In this document: positions 1-6,569 of the stretch, piece by piece
Numbering within the stretch: the stretch's first letter is position 1
How the letters are laid out: every line of letters begins with the position of its first letter
From: Lysobacterales bacterium
Lineage (GTDB): Bacteria; Pseudomonadota; Gammaproteobacteria; Xanthomonadales; Xanthomonadaceae
Direction of reading: 5' to 3'
Assembly: GCA_015655035.1 (NCBI GenBank)
Contig: JAATFS010000113.1
Span: forward strand, 1-19,392
DNA: 19,392 nt
The notes under the pieces: generated by a model
Databases searched by the model: none
What the model saw: the letters and a program-made list of their open reading frames with translations, nothing else
What the model was told of the DNA's origin: nothing
Position numbers and translations under genes: made by a program

Positions 1-533
1 AGATCGATCCGAGGCAACGAGGCCTGGAGCCCGATCGACGGCGCCTGCACCCGCAGCTTGCCTCCCACCACCTGCAGTTCGCCGAGCCGGCGCAGCGATT
101 CCAGCGGATCGCCGCTGCCGGAACTGGGCAGGCCTTCCACCGACCATTTCCCGTCGTCGCTACGCAGCAAGGTCAACGCCAGCCCGCGCAGGCGCAGTTC
201 GGTCAGCGAACGCCCCGGCAGCAGGCCGGAATACATCGCCACCAGCACTTCCGCCTCACCGACCCGGACACCGCCCTCGCGGCCGATCCGCAGACCCTGT
301 AATTGCAGCAGCGGCCCGCGCCGGGTCCATTGCGTTCGTAGCCGATCGAACTGGATCGGTCTCCCCGCACGCTCGCTCAGCCACGCGGCCACGCGTTGCG
401 GGTGATGCTCGGCCAGCGGCAGCACCTGGCTGGCCGCTCCGACCAGCACCGCAACGGCCACCAGCGCAAGCGCGCAGGTGTAGATCGCATAACGGCGGAA
501 CAGGCGGAGACGACGGCGCAGCGGGGTTGGCAT
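1..533 (-). CDS. yhdP: YhdP-like AsmA-family envelope protein, N-terminal part (truncated by window edge)
   Basis: An open minus-strand frame starts at the ATG at 533-531 and runs off the left edge with no stop, giving about 177 residues. The protein opens with an arginine-rich segment (MPTPLRRRLRLFRRY) and one membrane helix at about residues 16-38, followed by periplasmic sequence rich in beta-type pattern (for example PLLQLQGLRIGREGGVRVGEAEVLV). This is the layout of YhdP/TIGR02099-type AsmA-like proteins, which are anchored in the inner membrane, span the periplasm and are implicated in phospholipid transport to the outer membrane. The family is usually over 1200 residues, so most of the gene lies outside the window. 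It follows rng by 128 bp, and the maf-rng-yhdP order is common in proteobacteria. No clear ribosome binding site precedes the chosen ATG, so a different start is possible. The family call rests on the N-terminus and on context. Confidence 0.75.
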   Translation of the reverse strand, partial: MPTPLRRRLRLFRRYAIYTCALALVAVAVLVGAASQVLPLAEHHPQRVAAWLSERAGRPIQFDRLRTQWTRRGPLLQLQGLRIGREGGVRVGEAEVLVAMYSGLLPGRSLTELRLRGLALTLLRSDDGKWSVEGLPSSGSGDPLESLRRLGELQVVGGKLRVQAPSIGLQASLPRID

Positions 534-661
534 CAGAAGTCGTGAGTGTGGATTGAGGAGGGAGGATTCGTTACAGCATGCCTGGCACGGTCGGATCGGC
601 CTTCACTATCCGAGCACGACTCAAAACCATGCCGGCTTTCCCTGGCCCCCGAATTCCCGCT

Positions 662-2158
662 TCACAGCAACACCACGTCGTACTGCTCCTGCAGATACTG
701 GTCGTCGGACTGGAAGCTGATGCTCTTGCCGAGGAACTCCTCCAGCTCGGCCACTGCCGCGGATTCCTCGTCGGTGATCCGCGCCACCACCTTGGACGAG
801 GCGATCACCAGCAGCCGAGCCGCGTCGAACTGGCGTACCGCGCGGGTGATTTCGCGAAAAATCTCGTAGGTGACGGTCTCGGCGGTCTTGATGGTGCCGC
901 GACCGCTGCATTCCGGGCAGGGTTCGGACAACTGTCGCTCCAGGCTTTCGACGGTCCGCTTGCGGGTCATTTCGACCAGCCCCAGCGGCGAGAACTCGTA
1001 TACCGTGGTCTTGGCATGGTCGCGCGCCAACGCCTTTTCCAGCGTGCGCAGCACCTGGCGGCGGTGTTCCGGGTCGTCCATGTCGATGAAGTCGATGATG
1101 ATGATTCCACCGAGGTTGCGCAGGCGCAGTTGCCGCGCCACCGACTGCGCCGCTTCGAGGTTGGTGCGGAACACCGTTTCCTCGAGGTTGCGCTGGCCGA
1201 CGAACGAGCCGGTATTGACGTCGATCGTGGTCATTGCCTCGGTCTGGTCGATCACCAGGTAGCCGCCGGACTTGAGCGGCACCTGCTTGTCCAGCGCGCG
1301 CCCGATCTCGTCCTCGACCCCATACAGGTCGAAGATGGGACGGTCGCCGGTATACAGCTCGATCCGCTCGGCCAGCACCGGCATGTACTTGGCCACGAAC
1401 GCCTGCAACTGGGCGAAGGTCACGTTGGAATCCACCTTCACCTTGTCCACGTCCTTGCGGATCAGGTCGCGCACCGAGCGCAGCGGCAGGCTCAGGTCTT
1501 CGTACAGGATGCTGCGTGCCGGTGCCTCGCGGCCGCGCCGCTCCACCGCGTTCCAGACCCGCGACAGATAAGCAATGTCCTCGGCCAGCGCCTCCGCCGG
1601 CTGGCCTTCGGCATTGGTGCGAATGATGTAGCCGAAACCGCCGTGTTGCGCCGCCAGCTCGGTCACCAGCGTTTTCAGGCGCAGGCGCTCGGTGTCGTCC
1701 TCGATCCGTGCCGAGACCCCGACCACCTTGGATTGCGGCAGCAGCACCAGGTAGCGCGACGGGATGCTGATCTGCGTAGTCAGGCGCGCGCCCTTGGTAC
1801 CGATAGGATCCTTGACCACCTGCACCACGATGTCCTGGCCATCGCGCAGCAGCTCCACGATGGGCACCGCGCTGGCCGGCAGCGGCGGCAGCACCGTCTC
1901 CTCGCCATCGATACCCACCGCCACCTGGGTTGGCCGCACCACATCGTTGGCGTGCAGGAACGCGGCCCGCTCCAGTCCAAGCTCGACGAAAGCGGCCTGC
2001 ATTCCGGGCATCACCCGCTGCACCTGGCCTTTGTAGATATTGCCAACCACCCCGCGGCGCCAGCCGCGCTCGATATGCAACTCCTGCAACATGCCGTTTT
2101 CGATGACCGCCACACGGGTTTCGCGCGGGGTGACGTTGACCAGGATTTCTTCCGACAT
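662..2158 (-). CDS. rng: Ribonuclease G
   Basis: This 498-residue protein is close to E. coli RNase G (489). RNase G is an endoribonuclease that matures the 5' end of 16S rRNA and takes part in mRNA decay. An S1-like RNA-binding segment lies at about residues 37-125 (VGNIYKGQVQRVMPGMQAAF). The two metal-binding aspartates of the RNase E/G catalytic core are visible as D313 (TIDVNTGSFVGQ) and D356 (IIIDFIDMDD). The zinc-link cysteines are C414 and C417 (CPECSGRG). The long C-terminal degradosome scaffold of RNase E is absent, which supports RNase G. The ATG start at 2158 overlaps the maf stop by one base (TGATG), indicating translational coupling with maf. A TTG one codon upstream is also in frame but is less likely. 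The downstream neighbour is the yhdP-like gene. Confidence 0.95.
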   Translation of the reverse strand: MSEEILVNVTPRETRVAVIENGMLQELHIERGWRRGVVGNIYKGQVQRVMPGMQAAFVELGLERAAFLHANDVVRPTQVAVGIDGEETVLPPLPASAVPIVELLRDGQDIVVQVVKDPIGTKGARLTTQISIPSRYLVLLPQSKVVGVSARIEDDTERLRLKTLVTELAAQHGGFGYIIRTNAEGQPAEALAEDIAYLSRVWNAVERRGREAPARSILYEDLSLPLRSVRDLIRKDVDKVKVDSNVTFAQLQAFVAKYMPVLAERIELYTGDRPIFDLYGVEDEIGRALDKQVPLKSGGYLVIDQTEAMTTIDVNTGSFVGQRNLEETVFRTNLEAAQSVARQLRLRNLGGIIIIDFIDMDDPEHRRQVLRTLEKALARDHAKTTVYEFSPLGLVEMTRKRTVESLERQLSEPCPECSGRGTIKTAETVTYEIFREITRAVRQFDAARLLVIASSKVVARITDEESAAVAELEEFLGKSISFQSDDQYLQEQYDVVLL

Positions 2159-2730
2159 CAAAGCACTCCGAAACGGGCAAGCAACTGCGAGGTCTGGTAA
2201 AGCGGCAACCCCATGACGCCGGAGTAGCTACCCGCCAGATGGGTGATAAAACGCTCTGCCTGGCCCTGGATGGCATAGGCCCCGGCCTTGCCCATCGGCT
2301 CGCCGGTGTCCGCGTAGGCGGCGATGTGCGCGGCGGGCAGGTCGGCGAAACTCACCTCCGAGACCACCGTCTCCCATGCGGTCTCGCGATGCGGCGAGGT
2401 CAATGCCACCACCGTGATCACCTGATGGCGACGCCCGGACAACGCCGACAGCATCGCGATGGCATCGGCGCGATCGGCCGGCTTGCCGAACACGCGGTCA
2501 TCCAGCACCACTTCGGTGTCGGAGCCAAGCACCACCGCATCGGGATCGCGCGCGCGCACCAGCGCCAGGCCGGCATTGGCCTTCTCGGTCGCGACCCGGC
2601 GCACGTACGCCTCGGCGTGTTCGGACGGGCCGCGTACTTCCGGCACCTCCAGGTCGAGCGCCTGGAAGGCCAGATCCAGACGCTGCAAGAGTTCTTTCCG
2701 GCGAGGGGAACGGGAGGCGAGATAAAGCAT
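2158..2730 (-). CDS. maf: Maf family nucleoside triphosphate pyrophosphatase
   Basis: The product is 190 residues when started at the ATG at 2730 (MLYLASRSPRRKELL). Maf proteins hydrolyse non-canonical or pyrimidine nucleoside triphosphates to monophosphates plus pyrophosphate and are linked to housecleaning and division arrest. Visible motifs are the N-terminal phosphate-binding S-x-SPRR, the central GSDTEVVLD, and the C-terminal GEPMGKAGAYAIQGQ...GSYSGVMGLPLYQT. This pattern resembles the YhdE (dTTP/UTP pyrophosphatase) branch, though the specificity is inferred. An in-frame GTG at 2757 would add nine residues with no family match, so the internal ATG is preferred; neither start has a convincing ribosome binding site. 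The stop overlaps the rng start. Upstream lies the divergent SIMPL-protein gene, so this is probably the first gene of a maf-rng-yhdP unit. Confidence 0.92.
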   Translation of the reverse strand: MLYLASRSPRRKELLQRLDLAFQALDLEVPEVRGPSEHAEAYVRRVATEKANAGLALVRARDPDAVVLGSDTEVVLDDRVFGKPADRADAIAMLSALSGRRHQVITVVALTSPHRETAWETVVSEVSFADLPAAHIAAYADTGEPMGKAGAYAIQGQAERFITHLAGSYSGVMGLPLYQTSQLLARFGVL

Positions 2731-2763
2731 CCGGGAAGCATACCCTGTGCTCTGCACGGAACG

Positions 2764-2799
2764 ATTGCCGAATGCGGCAATGCCGCCTTCGCAGGCGGC
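2764..2799. repeat. Two back-to-back perfect hairpins in the maf/SIMPL divergent region
   Basis: The first hairpin pairs ATTGCCG (2764-2770) with CGGCAAT (2775-2781) around the loop AATG. The second pairs GCCGCC (2782-2787) with GGCGGC (2794-2799) around TTCGCA. They abut without a gap in the intergenic region between divergent maf and the SIMPL gene. Symmetry is seen directly. Whether they act as an operator, as RNA structure in the SIMPL leader, or as a REP-like element is not decidable from one copy. Confidence 0.5.
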
Positions 2800-2845
2800 T
2801 CACAGCCCGTTCATCGTCCACGCAACACCCTCGCTTTCGCACTCC

Positions 2846-2851
2846 AAGGAG
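2846..2851 (+). promoter_or_regulatory. Ribosome binding site of the SIMPL-domain gene
   Basis: AAGGAG lies seven bases before the ATG at 2859. It is the clearest Shine-Dalgarno sequence in the window. It fixes the start of the SIMPL-domain gene at 2859, against an in-frame ATG 87 bases further upstream that would add a 29-residue arginine-rich leader in front of the signal peptide. Confidence 0.8.
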
Positions 2852-2858
2852 ATTCAGT

Positions 2859-3587
2859 ATGCGCACCTCGTTCAAGCCGCTGCTGCTGGCCCTGTCCATC
2901 GCTACCGGAACCGCCATGACTGCCCACGCCCAGACCGCGCCGTCCTATGCCGTTCCCAGCGACGGAACGCTGTTGAACGTCGCCGCCGAAGCCGAAGCCC
3001 GTCGCGTGCCCGACGTGGCCAGCTTGTCGGCCGGCGTCGTGACCCAGGCGACCGACGGCAATACCGCCATGCGCCAGAATGCCGAGCAGATGACCAAGGT
3101 ATTGGCCGCAATCAAGGCCGCCGGCATCGCCGACAGGGACATCCAGACCAGCGGCGTCAACCTCAGTCCGGAGTACACCTACCAGGAAGGGCAGACCCCG
3201 AAGATCAACAGCTACCGCGCCAGCAACACGGTCAGCCTCAAGGTCCGCGACATCGCCCGCCTGGGCAAGGTGCTGGATGCCCTGGCCGCCCAGGGCGCCA
3301 ACCAGATAAATGGCCCGTCGTTCGAGATCGACCAACCCGAACCGGCCTACGATGAAGCCCGGATCGCCGCGCTGAAGAAGGCCCAGGCCCGCGCCGAGAC
3401 GTATGCCCGCTCGCTGGGACTGAAAGTGCGACGGGTCGTCAGCATCTCCGAAGGCCGCAGCGGCGGCGTCCGCCCGGTGATGATGATGGCCGCCCGCGCC
3501 GCCAAGGCCGAAGCCGACACCCCCATCGCCGCAGGCGAGAGCACCTTGTCGGTCAACCTGGACGTGACCTTCGAGCTGGGAAAGTAA
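2859..3587 (+). CDS. SIMPL (DUF541) domain periplasmic protein
   Basis: The 242-residue product has a signal peptide (MRTSFKPLLLALSIATGTA, probable cleavage after AHA at residue 24). The remainder is a SIMPL/DUF541 domain: LLNVAAEAEARRVPDVASLSAGV, then AGIADRDIQTSGVNLSPEY, SYRASNTVSLKVRD, a helical AALKKAQARAETYARSLGL segment, and a closing ESTLSVNLDVTFEL strand. Relatives include E. coli YggE, a periplasmic protein linked to oxidative stress resistance, and BP26/Omp28. No enzymatic role is established. The start is fixed by AAGGAG at 2846-2851. The gene lies on the strand opposite to its neighbours, divergent from maf and convergent with rlmH, so it has its own promoter. It interrupts an otherwise co-directional rlmH-maf-rng string. 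Confidence 0.9.
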   Translation: MRTSFKPLLLALSIATGTAMTAHAQTAPSYAVPSDGTLLNVAAEAEARRVPDVASLSAGVVTQATDGNTAMRQNAEQMTKVLAAIKAAGIADRDIQTSGVNLSPEYTYQEGQTPKINSYRASNTVSLKVRDIARLGKVLDALAAQGANQINGPSFEIDQPEPAYDEARIAALKKAQARAETYARSLGLKVRRVVSISEGRSGGVRPVMMMAARAAKAEADTPIAAGESTLSVNLDVTFELGK

Positions 3588-3631
3588 CTCCGGTGTCCAT
3601 ATGAAAGCCCCGTCATCCTCTCCGGAGCGTA

Positions 3632-3665
3632 GCCCCCTTTGTTAAGGGGGCGCGCCGAAGGCGCG
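3632..3665. repeat. Paired GC-rich hairpins downstream of the SIMPL gene
   Basis: GCCCCCTT (3632-3639) pairs with AAGGGGGC (3644-3651) around TGTT. It is directly followed by CGCGCC (3651-3656) pairing with GGCGCG (3660-3665) around GAA. Both sit between the convergent SIMPL gene and rlmH. Neither is followed by a T tract on either strand, so a classic intrinsic terminator is not supported. From memory, similar CCCCCTTGTTAAGGGGG modules are frequent between genes in xanthomonads, so a REP-type dispersed repeat is likely. Confidence 0.55.
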
Positions 3666-3685
3666 GGGATAGGATGCCTATGCTT

Positions 3686-3726
3686 CACCCGTACCGCCGG
3701 GGGCTTTATCCCCGGTGGTACGGGTG
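3686..3726. repeat. 17-bp inverted repeat spanning the rlmH stop codon
   Basis: CACCCGTACCGCCGGGG (3686-3702) pairs with CCCCGGTGGTACGGGTG (3710-3726), with one G-U type mismatch, around a seven-base loop. The right arm covers the last codons of rlmH and the loop includes its TAA stop (3706-3708). On the rlmH transcript this gives a strong 3' stem-loop without a following U tract. It could protect the message end or act as a bidirectional barrier between convergent genes. Confidence 0.6.
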
Positions 3727-4176
3727 GTTGGCCAGCATCGCCGCAGCACGGTACAGCTGCTCGGCCACGACCAGGCGCACCAGCATGTGCGGCAGCGTGA
3801 GCGGCCCCAGCGACCAGCTTTCACTGGCACTCTTCAGCACCTCGCCGGCATGCCCTTCCGGCCCACCGATCAGGAACGCCAGGTCGCGCCCCTGGGTGCG
3901 CCAATGCTGCATGCGTTGCGCCAGCTGCTCGGAACTGAGCGGGCGGCCGGGCACGTCCAGCGCCACCACGTAGGCCTGTTTCGGCAGTGCAGCCAGCACG
4001 CGCCGGCCTTCGTCGTCGATGGCGCGCTGCGGGTCGCGGCCCTTGCCGCGCAGGCCAGGTTCGATTTCCACCAGCTCCAGCGGCAACCAGTGCGAAAGAC
4101 GCTTCTGGTATTCGGTGAAGCCCTGTGCCACCCACACCGGCGCACGTTCGCCGGTGGCGATCAGGCGCGCCTTCAT
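3706..4176 (-). CDS. rlmH: 23S rRNA (pseudouridine-1915-N3)-methyltransferase RlmH
   Basis: The product is 156 residues, the normal length for this small SPOUT-class methyltransferase (E. coli 155). It uses S-adenosylmethionine to methylate pseudouridine 1915 in helix 69 of 23S rRNA on the assembled 70S ribosome. The N-terminus MKARLIATGERAPVWVAQG is typical. The knotted cofactor site is seen as FLIGGPEGH (residues 102-109) and LPHMLVRLVVAEQLYRA (128-144). The conserved tail is HPYHRG (151-156). The start is an ATG with no good alternative. The gene lies 19 bp after the J-domain gene and in the usual rsfS-rlmH neighbourhood, so it is probably co-transcribed. A long inverted repeat overlaps its 3' end. 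Confidence 0.96.
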   Translation of the reverse strand: MKARLIATGERAPVWVAQGFTEYQKRLSHWLPLELVEIEPGLRGKGRDPQRAIDDEGRRVLAALPKQAYVVALDVPGRPLSSEQLAQRMQHWRTQGRDLAFLIGGPEGHAGEVLKSASESWSLGPLTLPHMLVRLVVAEQLYRAAAMLANHPYHRG

Positions 4177-4195
4177 GGACGCTTCGCTGCCACGA

Positions 4196-5302
4196 CTACC
4201 ACCGCGGATTCATGCCTATGTCGCCCATCAACGCCCAGTCGTCCTCGGCCATTTCGCGCTGCTGCTTGAGCCAACGCTTGAACCGCGTCGGCTGCTGCAA
4301 TGTCTGCAGATCCTCCGCCATGATCTGGATCTCTTCGGCGAGCTCGCACTTGATCTGCGCCAGCAAAGCATCCAGTTTCTCCGGCTTGATGCGTCCGCCC
4401 TGCTCCAGACCGTACTCGACCCTGAAGGACTCGCCCACCTGAAGCAGTTCCATCTCGACGTCCTTCAACTGCCGGTCGAGATCGCGGTTGTACTGCCTGA
4501 TCCGCTCCTCGCTCATCTGCTGCAAGTGCTCGGGTTGCAACTGGCCGATTTCGAGCTGCAATTCGATCAGCGCCAGCAGGTTGCCGGCCTTGTAGGCCTG
4601 GTTGAGTCGCTGCATCAGCGCAGTCTTGCGCTCACGCTCGGCCGGATCGGTCGCCCGGTCCGGATGCAGCGCGGTGGCCAGCTTGCGATACAGTTCGCGC
4701 AGCGGCTGCACCGCCTCGGCCTGCGCCTTCTTCGGCGCCTTCTTGGCCTTGGCGCGCTCGCTGCGCTGGCGGGCGTGGGCCTGTTCGGCCTCGGCGCGCT
4801 GACGCACCCGCTCGAATAGTTCGCCGGGTGAATCCACTGCCGCTATTTCGTCTGGATCCAGCCCGAAGCTGGCGCCGATGACTTGCTTGGCAATCGCGTC
4901 GGACTCGGCCAATTCCTGGTCGAAGCCGATATCACTATGCCGGTCGTACAGCGGCTTGAGCTCATCGCGGCCTTGCTCGACCAACGGCCCGGTCAACTCA
5001 CAGATGAACTCGGAGAGGAAACTACGGTCGATCTTGCTCAGCTTGTGGGCGGCATGCGCCTGGTCGAGAAGTTGCACCAGCGCCACCTCCAGCGTTTCAC
5101 GGCGCTCGAACAGCGGCACCGCCTGCTCGTGATAGCGCTCGCGCCAACGGGGCGTGGCCGTCTCCCAGGCACGCAATTCCGCACGGCACTTTTCCAGGCG
5201 CCGGACCAGGCTATTGAAACGCTTGCGCGCGGCAGACAGCGGCTGCGTCGGCGCAGCCGCCAGGGCTACCTTCGACTGCGACTGCATGTTCTGTCCCGAC
5301 AC
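4196..5302 (-). CDS. J-domain (DnaJ-like) protein of unknown function
   Basis: The product is 368 residues from a GTG at 5302, chosen because GAGAGG lies seven bases upstream (5309-5314). An ATG at 5287 would shorten it by five residues. Residues about 200-245 form a J domain, PLRELYRKLATALHPDRATD, with the HPD motif at 213-215 that stimulates Hsp70 ATPase, followed by helix RKTALMQRLNQAYKAGN. Both flanks are long charged helices (FNSLVRRLEKCRAELRAWE before; LDRQLKDVEMELLQV and LAEEIQIMAEDLQTL after), likely coiled coil. There is no Gly/Phe region, zinc-finger repeat or signal peptide, so it is not a canonical DnaJ and should be cytoplasmic. Presumably it recruits DnaK to a specific client, which is unknown. 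It sits between the ribosome factors rsfS and rlmH, 19 bp before rlmH, where E. coli has no such gene. Confidence 0.8.
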   Translation of the reverse strand: MSGQNMQSQSKVALAAAPTQPLSAARKRFNSLVRRLEKCRAELRAWETATPRWRERYHEQAVPLFERRETLEVALVQLLDQAHAAHKLSKIDRSFLSEFICELTGPLVEQGRDELKPLYDRHSDIGFDQELAESDAIAKQVIGASFGLDPDEIAAVDSPGELFERVRQRAEAEQAHARQRSERAKAKKAPKKAQAEAVQPLRELYRKLATALHPDRATDPAERERKTALMQRLNQAYKAGNLLALIELQLEIGQLQPEHLQQMSEERIRQYNRDLDRQLKDVEMELLQVGESFRVEYGLEQGGRIKPEKLDALLAQIKCELAEEIQIMAEDLQTLQQPTRFKRWLKQQREMAEDDWALMGDIGMNPRW

Positions 5303-5331
5303 CGCCACACCTCTCGATCAAGACAACATCC

Positions 5332-5359
5332 CGCCAGCCCGCGCCATTGGCTGGCGCGG
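5332..5359. repeat. Overlapping alternative hairpins between rsfS and the J-domain gene
   Basis: CGCCAGCC (5332-5339) can pair with GGCTGGCG (5349-5356). CCGCGCCA (5339-5346) can instead pair with TGGCGCGG (5352-5359). The two eight-pair stems share bases and exclude each other. They lie in the 71-bp gap after the rsfS stop and about 30 bases before the J-domain start. No U tract follows on the minus strand. A regulatory role is speculation. Confidence 0.35.
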
Positions 5360-5373
5360 AGCGGGGTCTTCGC

Positions 5374-5772
5374 TCACTCTTCCAGCGCCGTCGGCGGCTG
5401 GTCTCCTACCGTCCACAGGCGCTCCAGCGCATAGAATTCACGCACGCGCGGCAGCATCACGTGGACGATCACATCGCCCAGGTCCACCAGCACCCACTCG
5501 GCTTCCCGCTCGCCTTCCACGCCCAGCGGCATCACGTCCAGGCGCTTGGCGAACTTGACCACTTCGTTGGCGATCGATTTGACGTGGCGGGTCGAGGTGC
5601 CGGAGACGACGACCATGTAGTCGGCAATGCTGGACTTGCCGCGAATATCGATCTCGATCGCGTCCTTCGCTTTCAGCTCTTCGAGCGCCTCGCGCACGGT
5701 GGCCATCAGCAGCGGCAACGGCGGCGCAGGGTTCGGGATGGAGGTCTTGATGACTTGGGCTGGATTGGTCAA
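5374..5772 (-). CDS. rsfS: Ribosomal silencing factor RsfS
   Basis: RsfS (Iojap/YbeB family) binds ribosomal protein L14 and blocks subunit joining when nutrients are short. The domain is plain at residues 25-115: VREALEELKAKDAIEIDIRG, SIADYMVVVSGTSTRHVKSIA, EWVLVDLGDVIVHVMLP and REFYALERLW. With the TTG start at 5772 the product is 132 residues, longer than E. coli RsfS (105) because of a proline-rich N-terminus (SIPNPAPPLPLL) and a short tail. Alternatives are a TTG at 5799, which falls inside a TATAAT element, and an ATG at 5706 that removes the N-terminal tail but still keeps the whole domain. None has a clear ribosome binding site. It lies 55 bp after nadD in the conserved nadD-rsfS-rlmH order. 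Confidence 0.93.
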   Translation of the reverse strand: MTNPAQVIKTSIPNPAPPLPLLMATVREALEELKAKDAIEIDIRGKSSIADYMVVVSGTSTRHVKSIANEVVKFAKRLDVMPLGVEGEREAEWVLVDLGDVIVHVMLPRVREFYALERLWTVGDQPPTALEE

Positions 5773-5798
5773 AGCGGCAACTCGAAGGAATTGGGGCA

Positions 5799-5804
5799 AT
5801 TATA
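5799..5804 (-). promoter_or_regulatory. Possible -10 element upstream of rsfS
   Basis: A perfect TATAAT reads on the minus strand from 5804 to 5799, in the nadD-rsfS gap, in otherwise very GC-rich DNA. No good -35 lies at 17 bp; TTGAAC is 21 bp upstream, overlapping the nadD stop. If active, transcription would start near 5791 and give a leader of about 20 bases to the TTG at 5772. This would allow rsfS, the J-domain gene and rlmH to be expressed apart from the upstream operon. Confidence 0.35.
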
Positions 5805-5827
5805 GGCAAGTGTGCGGCACGACGCGT

Positions 5828-6553
5828 TCAAGCGGCCGGATCGGCGGCGCCGTAGAGGCGCTCGGCCACAATATAGTCCGCTACCGGCCCGGGAACCCGC
5901 GTGCGCCAGGCCCCGCCCTCGCGGACCATTCGTCGCACCTCGGTGGCCGATTCCTCCCGCAACGGCTGATGCAGGCGCCAGACCAGGCCTGCCGGCACGG
6001 CAGTCAGGCTGTCCAGGGAGCTCGCCCAGTGCCCGTCCAGCGCAGCGGCCAGTTCGCTCGCCAGTGCACCATCGACCGGCGAACCCGGCCGCTCGGCCAC
6101 GACCAGGTGCGCCAGCGCCAGCAACTCGCGCCAGCGATGCCAACTGGGCAGGCCGACGAAGCTGTCGGCACCCAACAGCCAGGCCAACGGCACGTCCGGG
6201 CCGAGTCCCTGGCGCAGTTCGATCAGCGTATCCACCGTATAGGACGGCACATCGCTGTGCTCGGCCCGGCGCAACTCGCGCTCATCGAGCACCAGCCCAG
6301 GCCGGCCGGCGATGGCCAGCGCCAACATCTGCGCGCGCTGCCGCGCATTGGCGCCAGGAAGTGCGCGATGTGGCGGGTCGGCGGCCGGCACCAGTTGCAC
6401 CGGCACGCCCAATTCGCGATGCGCAGCCTCGGCGATGGCCAGGTGTCCGTTATGGATGGGATCGAAGGTGCCGCCGTAGTAAAGCTTCACCGGTTCAGCA
6501 CTATGCAGACCGGTAGCGGGACTTGGGGCTGCGTGGGTTTGCCGATCCCGCAT
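5828..6553 (-). CDS. nadD: Nicotinate-nucleotide adenylyltransferase NadD
   Basis: NadD transfers AMP from ATP to nicotinate mononucleotide, giving deamido-NAD, a central step of NAD synthesis in the cytosol. The nucleotidyltransferase signature GGTFDPIHNGH is at residues 27-37 (counted from the ATG at 6553). It is followed by VPAADPPHR, WLLGADSFVGLPSWHRWREL, and a C-terminal SATEVRRMVREGG corresponding to the S-x-T-x-(I/V)-R motif. From the ATG the protein has 241 residues. Starting at the GTG at 6490 (MKLYYGGTFDP) gives 220, nearer to E. coli NadD (213), and the extra 21 residues carry no family signature, so the GTG may be the true start. No ribosome binding site settles this. It begins 16 bp after holA if the ATG is used. 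Confidence 0.93.
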   Translation of the reverse strand: MRDRQTHAAPSPATGLHSAEPVKLYYGGTFDPIHNGHLAIAEAAHRELGVPVQLVPAADPPHRALPGANARQRAQMLALAIAGRPGLVLDERELRRAEHSDVPSYTVDTLIELRQGLGPDVPLAWLLGADSFVGLPSWHRWRELLALAHLVVAERPGSPVDGALASELAAALDGHWASSLDSLTAVPAGLVWRLHQPLREESATEVRRMVREGGAWRTRVPGPVADYIVAERLYGAADPAA

Positions 6554-6569
6554 CGCCGGTTACTGGCCG

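Noticed and set aside
578..2200. A 540-codon plus-strand open frame opposite rng
   Set aside because: rng is unmistakable on the other strand with catalytic and zinc motifs. The plus-strand product is His/Arg/Gln-rich with no recognisable motif.
2772..2858. Upstream ATG for the SIMPL gene
   Set aside because: It would place 29 Arg-rich residues ahead of a clear signal peptide, and AAGGAG at 2846-2851 marks the later ATG.
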